A DNA stretch of 64,000 nucleotides, from contig JAUWMI010000006.1 of NCBI GenBank assembly GCA_030613245.1, forward strand, positions 56,406 to 120,405, written 5' to 3'. The translations under genes were made by a program, and so were the position numbers. This document shows, in pieces, positions 34,842-43,523 of this stretch; position 1 is the stretch's first letter, and each line of letters begins with the position of its first letter. The notes below the pieces were generated by a model that saw nothing but the letters and a program-made list of their open reading frames with translations, was not told the DNA's origin and made no database searches. This DNA comes from Candidatus Sumerlaeota bacterium. GTDB taxonomy: Bacteria; Sumerlaeota; Sumerlaeia; MWCT01; JAUWMI01.

Positions 34842-34997
34842 TTAAAATCTGTCAGCATCATGCGGACGTAAGGAGATTGGTTCAGAAGCTGCTCCATCTT
34901 TTGACCGTTTCTTATTCCGTCTTTTGTCCCTTTGCTTAAGGGTAAACTCGACCAGGATACAAACGACAGCTGTTAATGCTACAAGGACCCATGCCAT
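34842..34997 (-). CDS. Small single-pass membrane protein in two-component operon
   Basis: A 51-residue protein starting at ATG 34997 (AAAGGAG nine bases upstream). One membrane segment (MAWVLVALTAVVCILVEFTL) is followed by a very basic stretch (KQRDKRRNKKRSK) and a polar tail, so the tail is predicted to be cytoplasmic. No named family. Located between the NtrC-type gene and the double-receiver gene, same strand. The frame is open upstream to 35078 without a better start. It may be a kinase or regulator accessory subunit. The surrounding gap up to 35346 shows nothing else. Confidence 0.55.
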   Translation of the reverse strand: MAWVLVALTAVVCILVEFTLKQRDKRRNKKRSKDGAASEPISLRPHDADRF

Positions 34998-35346
34998 TTT
35001 CGTCATCTCCTTTGTCCTCAACAGAACGAGAGAACGAAGAATATGGAAGGGGCAATGCTTTCTTGCTTCACCAACCAAGTAATGGTTAAAGCCAAAAATG
35101 TGCCAAAAACTTCGGGAAAGTACTCCGGGGACATAATTCTTTATATTTCAATGCTTTGCTAGCAAGGCGGGTTTTATATGGTGAGGATTCTGGAGGCTAT
35201 CCTGTATAAGTTTTCTATACGCGGAGATGGGGAACGAAGGGCCTGGCTGCCGTAAAGGGCTGATTGCTCTCCCCACGGCTGGTTATAAAGGCTGGTAGTT
35301 GTTTCGGGTCTTACTGTATAAAAATCTGAAGCTGTGTATAGGAAAA

Positions 35347-36783
35347 TTATTCTTCGGCGGGCTGGGAGGAAAGGTCGCGGAGCCGAATGTTGTACTTACG
35401 CATCAGGGCCTGGAAGTTAGTGCGCTGCATCCCTACGTCATCGGCTGCCCGCGTAACATTCCAGTTATTGCGCTCAAGTGCCTGAAGGATAAATCGTCGT
35501 TCTACGTCGACCACCGCCTTCTCCCGTAGTTGCTTCTTAAGGATTTTTAAATCCTGGGTGGTTCTAGGGATACCAATATCCTCTTCTATACTCTCGCTAT
35601 AAATCTGAGTGGGCAAATGTACGGGCATAAGGGTATCGCCCTCACAGATGATTATCATTCGCTCAATAACGTGCGCAAGTTCACGCACGTTTCCCGGCCA
35701 GTCATGCTCCATCAACATCTCCAGGGTTTTATCGGTAATATGGTTAGTATTCTTCCCTGTTTGCTGAGAGGACTTCGCCAGAAAATGGTACGCCAGGGGA
35801 GCAATGTCTTCTTTTCGCTGACGCAGGGAAGGAATAAAAAGTGGGAATACACTTAAACGATAATAGAGATCCTCACGGAAGTTACCCCTGCGCACCAGCT
35901 CTCTGAGGTTCTGATTAGTGGCACAGATAACCCGAAGATCAACCTTCTTATAGTGAGTTCCCCCGACGGGTAAGAATTCTTTCTCCTGAAACACTCTGAG
36001 GAATTTAGCCTGCACGGCAGCGGAGGTGTTAGCGATCTCATCAAGAAAAATGGTTCCCCCATCTGCCACCTCGAATAGTCCCTGTTTATGTGCCACGGCA
36101 CCCGTGAAAGAGCCTTTCACATGCCCGAATAGCTCGCTTTCTAACAATTCGGGCGAAAGAGTGCCACAATCAATCGCCAGGAATTGCTTCTCCCGACGTT
36201 TACTGAGGTTATGAATTGCGCGCGCAACCAATTCCTTGCCTGTACCGCTTTCGCCGATTACCAGGACGGTGGTATCGGTATCTGCCACCTTGCGTATTAT
36301 AGTGTAGAGCTCCTGCATCGTCGAGCTGTGCCCGACTAGTCCGTGGAATTCTTCTACCTTTTCCTGACCTGAATAAAGGGCAATATTACGCAAGAGCAAC
36401 CTGCGTCTGCGCAAGGCATTTTCGAGGGTTCCGAGCAACTCGCCGGCAGTAAAGGGCTTGGGCAGGTAATCAAATGCGCCACATTTCATTGTCTCCACGG
36501 CAGAAGCTACAGTGGCATAGCCAGTAATAATAATAACTGGCGTAGCTGGTGAATTCAATTTTGTAAGACGCAGGATTTCCAATCCACCAATATCAGGCAT
36601 TTTCAAGTCGGTAAATATGGCATCGTATCCACCTTCAGCAGACTTCTTTTGCAGGAAGTCCAGGGCCTCTTTTCCCGAAAGTGCATAATCTACATGGTAA
36701 CCCTGGCGGCTGAAAATCTTTTCGCAGCTCTGGCAGATTACCAGCTCATCATCAATTATTAGTATTTCGGTTTTGTTTTTCAT
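35347..36783 (-). CDS. Sigma-54-dependent response regulator (NtrC family)
   Basis: Transcription activator that remodels sigma-54 RNA polymerase. The 478 residues comprise a receiver domain (phospho-acceptor Asp59 in IFTDLKMPD), then an AAA+ domain with Walker A GESGTGKE near residue 180, the sigma-54 contact loop GSFTGA, and Walker B GGTIFLDEI. A Fis-type helix-turn-helix follows at the end (NVTRAADDVGMQRTNFQALM). The contact loop is GSFTGA, a known minor variant of GAFTGA. It overlaps the kinase gene by four bases, so it is its partner. A sigma-54-like site upstream of the kinase gene suggests autoregulation. Confidence 0.95.
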   Translation of the reverse strand: MKNKTEILIIDDELVICQSCEKIFSRQGYHVDYALSGKEALDFLQKKSAEGGYDAIFTDLKMPDIGGLEILRLTKLNSPATPVIIITGYATVASAVETMKCGAFDYLPKPFTAGELLGTLENALRRRRLLLRNIALYSGQEKVEEFHGLVGHSSTMQELYTIIRKVADTDTTVLVIGESGTGKELVARAIHNLSKRREKQFLAIDCGTLSPELLESELFGHVKGSFTGAVAHKQGLFEVADGGTIFLDEIANTSAAVQAKFLRVFQEKEFLPVGGTHYKKVDLRVICATNQNLRELVRRGNFREDLYYRLSVFPLFIPSLRQRKEDIAPLAYHFLAKSSQQTGKNTNHITDKTLEMLMEHDWPGNVRELAHVIERMIIICEGDTLMPVHLPTQIYSESIEEDIGIPRTTQDLKILKKQLREKAVVDVERRFILQALERNNWNVTRAADDVGMQRTNFQALMRKYNIRLRDLSSQPAEE

Positions 36784-38783
36784 GCTTCCTTTCCAGCAGG
36801 GGAATCTACCGGTAAGATAACGGTAAAAGTAGAGCCTTTATGAACATGGCTATGGACTTTTATCTCTCCACTATGTTCTTGAACAATGCCGTAGCTAATC
36901 GCCAACCCCAATCCTGTTCCGGAGGATTTAGTGGTAAAGAAGGGGTCAAAGAGATTTTTCACGTCCTCCATCTTAATGCCCACACCAGTATCAGTAATTG
37001 CTATGGAGATCTTCCCATCCGTGAGCGAGTCTGATTTGATGGTAAGTTGTCCGCCCTTGGGCATTGCCTCGATGGCATTAAGTGCTATATTAACCAGCAC
37101 CTGTTGAATCTGGTCGGCGTCTACCCAGATTTTCGGAAGATTTTCATCCAGCTGTTTGCGCACTTTAATATTTTGTAGTAGAATTTGATTCTGAAGCAAT
37201 TGGAGGGTACTTTCAATAAGTTGATTTACATTGATGAGTGTTCTTTCCGGGGTTCTTTGGCGGGCAAAGTCCAGCAATCCTCTGACTATCTGACGACAGC
37301 GCATCGTCTCTCTCACAATGGTCTCCAGATCTTCTTTTTCTGGATCTCCATCCTTCAGTTCTTCAAGCATCAGGCTTGCATTAGTAAGCACGCCAGTAAG
37401 AGGGTTATTAATCTCATGTGCCACACCAGCGGCTAGTTTCCCTAGTGACGCCAATTTATCGGCTTGAGAGAGCTGGCGCTCCATCCGTTTCACTTCCTCC
37501 GTGGACTCCTTAACCCTTTCTTCGAGTTCTCTGCCCCAGTTCTCCAGGGAGCGCTGTGCCGCCACAAGCTTATCGGTCATTTGATTCCACGCCTGAGCCA
37601 GATAGCCAATTTCATCCTCCCGTTTTATTTCTACTCGGGGATTGTAATCCCCATTGGCGATCTTTTGTGCAACCCCAGCCATTCGCATCAAAGGCACGGA
37701 GAAATAACGAGATGCCCGAATGGAGACAAGAATCACAATGAATATGCCCAACAACGCAGCACCCAGAAAGATAAATAGCGTGTTCCATAATAATACTGTG
37801 TAAGGACGCTTCAAAATTCCTACATAGAGAATCCCGATAATATTTTTTTCCAAATCGTAGATAGGCTCATAGGCTGTAATATACCAATCGTTCACCACAA
37901 AGGCTTCGTCCATCCAAGTTTCGCCGCGCACCAATATCGCATCATAGACTTCCTCCGAGACTCTCGTAGTTATGGCCCGTGTGCCATCTTTATTCTTCAC
38001 ATTTGTTGATATACGAAGGTCGTGCTGAAATACTGTAGCTGTTCCAATCTCTCGACCTTTGTAAGTCTCGTTGCCAAACACAGTCTGCTTAATTTCATCT
38101 ACAATTTTATAATTTTGATTAATAAGCCTCCCACCGTAAAGGATGCCAATAAATTTACCCTCGCGGTTAAATATCGGAGCTGCTGCCATAAGCATCATAC
38201 CCGAGGTCTCTTTGGTGTCAGCACGCTTTTTGGCCTTTGGGGTGGGAGTAAACTCCATGTAGGCCTGAGCGGCAAGTTCCGCTGACTCTTTCAGCAATTC
38301 CTCTCGGGGGATAATCTCCGTGCCCGCTACCACACCCTCGGTCTCGATAACTCGCGCCACCATTTCATTTTGTGATTGGGTATCCCCGTAAATCTCGGGA
38401 TTACGCGCCCTTAAAAGCACCAAGCCCTGAGCATCTGTAACTGTTAATATGTCCAGCTTCTCGTCTTTGAGAACACGTTTTAATTCCACCTTCATCATTT
38501 CTTTATTCTTTTTTTCCACAGCATCTTTGATGAAAAACCGTGATGCAGTAAAACGGATTGCGCTCTCTATCCTGTTCAGATAGTGATCATAAATTCCCCG
38601 GCCTGACCTAAGATTGGATACCACTTCCGACTGTGCCTGCCGCACTACCCGAAGATAGATTATCCTTACCCCGACCACGCAGATAATTAAAGAGGGTATC
38701 AGGATGGCAATACTGAAATTGAGTAGCAGATGCCGACCAATACTCTTCTGTCCCATCAAACCACGCTTAGTTTTTGGTGACAT
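36780..38783 (-). CDS. Membrane sensor histidine kinase with Cache domain
   Basis: Senses an extracellular signal and phosphorylates the regulator downstream. Domains in 667 residues: TM1 at about 20-46, a large Cache-type periplasmic domain about 47-330, TM2 about 332-354, HAMP about 355-408, a coiled coil, then HisKA with phospho-acceptor His456 in GVAHEINNPLTG. The HATPase follows, with the N-box, DTGVGIKMED and GTGLGLAISYG. The ligand is unknown; small carboxylates are common for such Cache domains. It is the first gene of the operon kinase, NtrC-type regulator, small membrane protein, double receiver. Confidence 0.94.
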   Translation of the reverse strand: MSPKTKRGLMGQKSIGRHLLLNFSIAILIPSLIICVVGVRIIYLRVVRQAQSEVVSNLRSGRGIYDHYLNRIESAIRFTASRFFIKDAVEKKNKEMMKVELKRVLKDEKLDILTVTDAQGLVLLRARNPEIYGDTQSQNEMVARVIETEGVVAGTEIIPREELLKESAELAAQAYMEFTPTPKAKKRADTKETSGMMLMAAAPIFNREGKFIGILYGGRLINQNYKIVDEIKQTVFGNETYKGREIGTATVFQHDLRISTNVKNKDGTRAITTRVSEEVYDAILVRGETWMDEAFVVNDWYITAYEPIYDLEKNIIGILYVGILKRPYTVLLWNTLFIFLGAALLGIFIVILVSIRASRYFSVPLMRMAGVAQKIANGDYNPRVEIKREDEIGYLAQAWNQMTDKLVAAQRSLENWGRELEERVKESTEEVKRMERQLSQADKLASLGKLAAGVAHEINNPLTGVLTNASLMLEELKDGDPEKEDLETIVRETMRCRQIVRGLLDFARQRTPERTLINVNQLIESTLQLLQNQILLQNIKVRKQLDENLPKIWVDADQIQQVLVNIALNAIEAMPKGGQLTIKSDSLTDGKISIAITDTGVGIKMEDVKNLFDPFFTTKSSGTGLGLAISYGIVQEHSGEIKVHSHVHKGSTFTVILPVDSPAGKEA

Positions 38784-38836
38784 TTTAGTCTTCTCTTTTA
38801 GTGTTCTGGCTAAGTTTTAATCATTGGTTGATATAA

Positions 38837-38852
38837 TGCAAGATTTGTTCCG
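38837..38852 (-). promoter_or_regulatory. Putative sigma-54 promoter of the kinase operon
   Basis: Minus strand CGGAACAAATCTTGCA: GG and GC are separated by exactly ten bases and the TTGCA half is exact, as in -24/-12 promoters. It lies 54 bases before the kinase start. The -24 half deviates from TGGCAC. The rest of 38853-39149 is without a gene. Confidence 0.4.
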
Positions 38853-39149
38853 ATCTTGCTAGATAAAATCCGCAAAGTTCTGCAAGAATAGTTGACTGAA
38901 GATGCGAGCCGTCAGCATCCCCAGTTAAGTTTTGCATACTTAACTGAGGGAGGTGCTTTCCAATCGACGGCCGAAAATAACCTAGGGATTTGTTCCAGCT
39001 ATGGCAAGAGATTTGTGCAGGAGAGCAAAATGGATTACGGGCGGTGCCCGGGAGCGAGGCAGCCCGAGGTGATTTTTGTTTGACTTTTGGGGAGGACGAC
39101 CTATAAGGTTTAGACAGATGTGCAGTCAGTTGTAGGAAGAAAAAATAAA

Positions 39150-39421
39150 GGGTCGTGCTAAGTGGGGAGCTAGCGGTGCCCTGTACCTGCAATCCGCTAT
39201 AGCAGGGCGAATTCCCACTTTAGGGATCTCGGTTTTTGGGGTCTGGCCCTGGTAAGTGGTGATGAAGATTGGGTCCTGCGCAACGCAGCGCTCTGAACCT
39301 GGTCAGATCCGGAAGGAAGCAGCCATAAAGAGATGTCTGCGTGTGCCGCAGGGAAGCCTGATTGGAGCTAACTGCCGGGTGTCCGCCCGGGGACTGGATT
39401 TCAACGGTGGGTGCACGACCC
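39150..39421 (+). ncRNA. ffs: Signal recognition particle RNA, large bacterial (Alu-containing) type
   Basis: RNA component of SRP for co-translational membrane targeting. The invariant loop region GGTCAGATCCGGAAGGAAGC lies at 39301-39320, flanked by GGGTCCTGCGCAACG (5') and GTGTGCCGCAGGG (3') that form helix 8. Upstream is the Alu part: TGCTAAGTGGGGAGCTAGCG and GGTGCCCTGTACCTGCAATC follow the Bacillus scRNA pattern closely. The ends pair: GGGTCGTGC (39150-39158) with GCACGACCC (39413-39421). A TTAATTTTTTG tract follows as terminator. About 272 nt, against 114 nt of the short E. coli form. Small frames reported over this interval on either strand are spurious. Confidence 0.93.
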
Positions 39422-39495
39422 TTAATTTTTTGTGTAAGTAGCTATACTTGGTGGTCTAGGTGCGCTGAATGTGATCGTGGAGTGCCTGGGATAAA

Positions 39496-39616
39496 GACAC
39501 CGAGGCACAGTGAGCCTAAGGCTCATAAGAGTATTGAATTGCAAATTTAAAATTTGATATTTGCAATTTTAATTTTACAATTTTTCTCTCTTTTAGGATC
39601 TCCGTGTCTCTGTGGC
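39496..39616. repeat. MITE-like element, copy 2
   Basis: The inner 60 bases 39547-39606 match 17084-17143 with four mismatches. The right arm CTCCGTGTCTCTGTGGC is intact. The left arm (GACACCGAGGCACAG) is decayed. It lies between the SRP RNA and comEC. Confidence 0.55.
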
Positions 39617-39743
39617 AGTTTCTAAGGAAACTAGACCACAAGGCAGCAGATATAAGAGGTTTTTGGTATAGAGAAGTTGAGCACGAAGAAGGAGTATTGA
39701 AGAAGGAGTATTAAGATAGATGTTGCGCGTATGACTTGTTGAG

Positions 39744-42206
39744 ATGAAACGTCCTGCAGTTATTGCCACTCTTGTACTGATTGCCGGGCTGGTGCTCGGC
39801 AGATTCATATTTATCCCACCGGTTATTGTTTTCGTTGCGCTAGGGATAATTGTCGGTGGGGAGGCGTGGCTGCTGTTTCGGGCGCGCAAATCAGGTCAGG
39901 TGCCACCATCGGGAGAGTTACTGATGGTGGCATTTTTGCTGATAGGGGTGTTTTTGCAGAACGGGATCGAGCGGGAGAATGCGCATGATGTGGCGATGGT
40001 TCAAGCGGTGCAGGATATTGAGCGGGTGGAATTGGAAGGCGTGGTTGCTGGCGAGCCGGATGAGCGGGAGAGGAACACGCGAATTGTTTTAAAGAGCTGC
40101 CGGGTAAAGACAGCGCTGGATGAAGAAGAGTTTGAGCTGGCGACGCGGGTGCTTGTGGTTTTTACGGGGCGAGCGAAAGAGGTGGTGGATGAGCTGGTTG
40201 TAGCGCGAGGGGATAGGATACGAGTGTGGGGACGACTGCGGCAAGCGCCGTATCTTGCCAATCCAACGCTGTTTAACTATCGGGCGTTTTTGCGTCAGCG
40301 TGGGATTTGTGGGCTGGTGAGATGTTACTATCCTGTGAATTTCGAAGCCGTGTCTAAGCCGGACGAGCGCAGTATAGTGGCGTGGGCGCTGCGGGGCATT
40401 TTTCTCTACAAGCGCGAGTGCGTGGCACTGTTTGAGCGGGCTGCAGGTAAAGAGACGGCCAGGGTGATGGAGGCAATGACGCTGGGGCGGTCGCACGGGC
40501 TTGAGGCTAAGGAGAGGGAGCGATTTGTGCGCACCGGGTTAGTGCATCTGTTTGCGGTGAGTGGCTTGCATACGGGGCTTGTAGTGCTGCTGCTTTTCAT
40601 TGTGCTGCGGCTTGCGGGTCTTCGGCTCCAGGCCTCGGCAATCGCGACGATTGTAGGGGTATGCTTTTACGCGGCCCTGACAGGATTTCGGCCCACTGTG
40701 GTGCGGGCTGGGATTATGGCGAGTTGCTTTCTAGGGTCGTTTTTGCTGAAGCGCCAGGTAGAGGCAATCTCGACGCTGGCGTTTGCGGCATTCTGGGTGT
40801 TGCTGTTCAATGCGCGGGCAGTGGGTCAGGCTGACTTTCAGCTTTCGTACGTGAGTGTGCTGTCAATAATCCTTCTTAAACCGGTGCTGGAGGAGATCCT
40901 GTTCTTCAAGCAGAAACGTGACCAGATTGGGGTGAAGCAGTGGATGTACGTGGGAAATCGCTACGTGCTGAATCCGATCCACATTTTGATTTGCGTGCAG
41001 CTGGGACTGCTGCCGCTCCTTGCGCACTACTATCATACGTATTCCCTGGTGGCGGTTGTGGCGAATCTGATTGTGGTACCGCTGGGGTTTCTGGTGATTA
41101 TCTTGAGCCTGCTGATCAGCACGGTTGGGATGGTAGCGTTTGGTGTGGCGCAGTTGCTGGGGTATGCGACAGTGGGGGTCGTAGCACTGATTCGATGGGT
41201 GAACGACGCACTTGCGAGCTTATCGTTTGCAGCGTTGCATCTGCGATCATTTCCGTGGTGGCTGGTGGGAGCGTACTATCTGGTGCTGGCGTGGGGATCG
41301 TACGTTATTGCACAAAAAGGGCCGATTGCAGCGGCGAAGCGCAAGGCGAGATTTTTATTAACGCTCGGGTTTGTTGTGGCGCTGCTGGTATGGTTTCCGG
41401 TTTTGCAATACGCAGGTCGAGGTTTAGTGGTGTATTTTCTTAACGTGGGGCAAGGCGATAGCATATACATTGAATTTCCAGGTGGAGAGAACATGCTTGT
41501 TGATGGGGGTTCAGATTTTTCGGTGGACATGGGGGAGTTTGTAGTGCAGCCGTTTTTGCGGAATCGTGGAGTGGATGAGTTAAGCGTAGTGGTGGCGACA
41601 CACGGAGATCAGGATCATATCGGTGGTCTGGGGACAGTGCTGGAGAACTTCTTTGTGGGGTTGGTAGTAGAGGGAAGTTCAGAGGTAGAGACCGCAAAAT
41701 TCCAAGAGTTTGAAGGGACGATAGAGCGGCTGGGGATACCGCGGCATTTGGTTGGGCGCGGAGATCGGCTGGCAGGGATTTCTGGGGTAGAGGTGATGGT
41801 TTTGAATCCAGATGCGAAGATGCGGGGGCACCTTGGGCGGAATAATGATTCAGTGGTCTTGCGTGTGCGCTACAAGGATGCAACGATACTGCTGACGGGC
41901 GATGCAGAAGCGATAGCAGAACGAGGAATGGTGGAATCGGGCCTGGAGTTGCGCAGTGACGTGCTGAAAGCAGGGCATCATGGCAGCAAGTCGAGCAGCA
42001 GCGAATTTTTTCTGAAGGCGGTAGAGCCGCGCATAGTAGTGATTTCCGTAGGTGCGCGGAATCGCTACGGACATCCGGCAGCGGAAGTACTGGAGCGATT
42101 TCAGGCGATTGGAGCACGTGTTTATCGCACTGATCGCGACGGGGCAATTGTAGTGCGCACGAATGGCAGACGCCTGCTAGTTTCAATCACAGCAGATCAG
42201 AACTGA
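39744..42206 (+). CDS. comEC: DNA internalisation protein ComEC/Rec2
   Basis: Inner-membrane channel and nuclease-like protein for uptake of single-stranded DNA in natural transformation. The 820 residues contain the three expected parts. These are an N-terminal OB-like soluble domain after two membrane helices (about 90-200), the Competence domain with its VRTGLVHLFAVSGLHTGLVV motif near 265-285 and many membrane helices, and a C-terminal metallo-beta-lactamase-like domain (VGQGDSIYIEFPG, THGDQDHIGG, LKAGHHGSKSS). Length is typical of full-size ComEC. With the type IV pilus genes and pilT it makes DNA uptake plausible; comEA and comF are not in the window. Confidence 0.94.
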   Translation: MKRPAVIATLVLIAGLVLGRFIFIPPVIVFVALGIIVGGEAWLLFRARKSGQVPPSGELLMVAFLLIGVFLQNGIERENAHDVAMVQAVQDIERVELEGVVAGEPDERERNTRIVLKSCRVKTALDEEEFELATRVLVVFTGRAKEVVDELVVARGDRIRVWGRLRQAPYLANPTLFNYRAFLRQRGICGLVRCYYPVNFEAVSKPDERSIVAWALRGIFLYKRECVALFERAAGKETARVMEAMTLGRSHGLEAKERERFVRTGLVHLFAVSGLHTGLVVLLLFIVLRLAGLRLQASAIATIVGVCFYAALTGFRPTVVRAGIMASCFLGSFLLKRQVEAISTLAFAAFWVLLFNARAVGQADFQLSYVSVLSIILLKPVLEEILFFKQKRDQIGVKQWMYVGNRYVLNPIHILICVQLGLLPLLAHYYHTYSLVAVVANLIVVPLGFLVIILSLLISTVGMVAFGVAQLLGYATVGVVALIRWVNDALASLSFAALHLRSFPWWLVGAYYLVLAWGSYVIAQKGPIAAAKRKARFLLTLGFVVALLVWFPVLQYAGRGLVVYFLNVGQGDSIYIEFPGGENMLVDGGSDFSVDMGEFVVQPFLRNRGVDELSVVVATHGDQDHIGGLGTVLENFFVGLVVEGSSEVETAKFQEFEGTIERLGIPRHLVGRGDRLAGISGVEVMVLNPDAKMRGHLGRNNDSVVLRVRYKDATILLTGDAEAIAERGMVESGLELRSDVLKAGHHGSKSSSSEFFLKAVEPRIVVISVGARNRYGHPAAEVLERFQAIGARVYRTDRDGAIVVRTNGRRLLVSITADQN

Positions 42207-42530
42207 GCCGATGCATACGCGCTTTCTTCGTGAGTTTTCTTCGTGCTGCTTCGTGGTACATTATTCAAACCACGAAGATCACGAAGATGATTAAAAAATA
42301 AATGCGGGAAAAATGGGATTAGACGCTATTAATTTTCTTGGACATGATTTACAAGATTTACATGATTAGGGGAAAATGTCAGGGATGGGCATTGATAAGC
42401 TCTCCGAGCAGAGACAGAAAGCTGTTAATTTTGTCAATCTTGTAAATCCTGTCAAACATGCAGTAGCGTGATGTTACGCAGAGTGCAGAATCAAAAGCGT
42501 AGCAAGACGTCGCGCTGTGCATCTGCGACA

Positions 42531-42550
42531 CAAATTAATACCGTCTGTCC
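42531..42550 (-). repeat. REP-like fragment, type A, second copy
   Basis: Reverse complement of 5859-5878 with one mismatch. It lies against the 3' end of the next minus-strand gene, as the first copy also abuts a gene end. The gap 42207-42530 also holds low-complexity CACGAAG and TTACAAGATTTACATGATT repeats and no gene. Confidence 0.45.
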
Positions 42551-42561
42551 CTGTTTACCTT

Positions 42562-43209
42562 CTACTCGTAAAAGAACCAGTTAATGGCGCTGGCCGGTAT
42601 CGGTGTCGGCGTGGGTGTTGGCCCGGGCTGTGCGGTAGATACCCGGTCGACCGCAAAGCTCGAAGTGCCTATCGTAAGAGGGCCTCCAGTATAGGGGGAG
42701 CAGCTGCTGCCAAAAAAGACCCTGACAGGGTATCCCGTCGTGGTTAAGGGGCCAGTGGCCATGACGGTGTGAAAATCATCGAGCGTACCATCAGTGTCCG
42801 CCGGAACCTCCAGGGTAATGTCGATGCTGGCATCTATGATCCGGTCAAACTCAGTGTCTTCATAGAATCCGAAGTAGATATAATCCCAGTCACCATCCCA
42901 GGCAATATCGGCATAGATGGTAAGCGTCTGACCTTCTGCATTGATGCCCAGCTGCTGGGTAAACGAGCAATAAAGAGCACCTGAAATAAATAGAGCTGAG
43001 CCGGAGCCGGTGTCTTCATCGTTAGGGGAATTTATGGCTGACTGATATACAGCAGTTCCCTGAAACGCGCCATTTTCCCGACCTTCCACGGCTGTGCCAT
43101 CCCAGCCAGAGAGAGTATTGAAACTGCCGTTGATAACAGTAAACTGTGCCAGACACAAGCCAGCCAGGGAGAAAAATAATGCTAATAACACAACTGATTT
43201 CTTGGCCAT
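42562..43209 (-). CDS. Secreted beta-rich protein with C-terminal WxxYE tag
   Basis: Exported protein of 215 residues, no named family. ATG at 43209 follows GGGAGGTGA by seven bases; the frame is open to 43227. A signal peptide (KKSVVLLALFFSLAGLCLAQ) precedes a single beta-sandwich-like domain. It has a VINGSFNTLSGWDGTAVEG opening, resembling carbohydrate-binding modules of the discoidin/CBM4 type (inference), and AFVDRVS-like last strand FAVDRVSTA. It ends with a GPTPTPTPIPA linker and SAINWFFYE. The domain differs from the LamG fold of the other two tagged proteins, so the ending is shared independently of the fold. Flanked by REP-like DNA. Confidence 0.78.
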   Translation of the reverse strand: MAKKSVVLLALFFSLAGLCLAQFTVINGSFNTLSGWDGTAVEGRENGAFQGTAVYQSAINSPNDEDTGSGSALFISGALYCSFTQQLGINAEGQTLTIYADIAWDGDWDYIYFGFYEDTEFDRIIDASIDITLEVPADTDGTLDDFHTVMATGPLTTTGYPVRVFFGSSCSPYTGGPLTIGTSSFAVDRVSTAQPGPTPTPTPIPASAINWFFYE

Positions 43210-43394
43210 CTCTAAGTCACCTCCCATCTTTTGGTTCGGCCAAATTAATTGATTATTTCAACAAACCCGAATTTACCATAATCATCGGCTGGGTCAATAA
43301 AAAAAGCACCGAGATTTCTTCCTTGCGTGCTTCCTCCAGACCCTCTATTACTTAACCTGTCCCCGTATTGTCCCGTATTGTATTGGAAACGATT

Positions 43395-43422
43395 GTAGGG
43401 GCAGTTCATGAACTGCCCCTAC
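43395..43422. repeat. Perfect 28-bp palindrome of the GTAGGGGC family
   Basis: GTAGGGGCAGTTC-ATGAACTGCCCCTAC, every position self-complementary. It lies between the secreted protein and aminotransferase genes, beside a CCTGTCCCCGTATTGTCCC REP-like piece at 43356-43374. Confidence 0.8.
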
Positions 43423-43447
43423 GAACATTGAACAGCAGAAGAATTGG

Positions 43448-43489
43448 GAAAAAAGAGGCCGCGGCAGGAAGGGGGAAACCCGCCGCGGC
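43448..43489 (-). terminator. Rho-independent terminator of the aminotransferase gene
   Basis: Minus strand GCCGCGGC (43489-43482), 16-base loop, GCCGCGGC (43465-43458), followed by CTCTTTTTTCCC. About 35 bases after the stop codon. Confidence 0.8.
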
Positions 43490-43523
43490 TCGTGTTGAGG
43501 GGATAGGGATATGCTTGGCAGTG

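Noticed and set aside
17804..38918. 15-base match CGAGCCGTCAGCATC at 17804-17818 and 38904-38918
   Set aside because: A single 15-base match is expected about by chance in a window of this size.
38821..39550. Several 60-120 codon frames on both strands
   Set aside because: They overlap or flank the SRP RNA gene and have no protein-like content.
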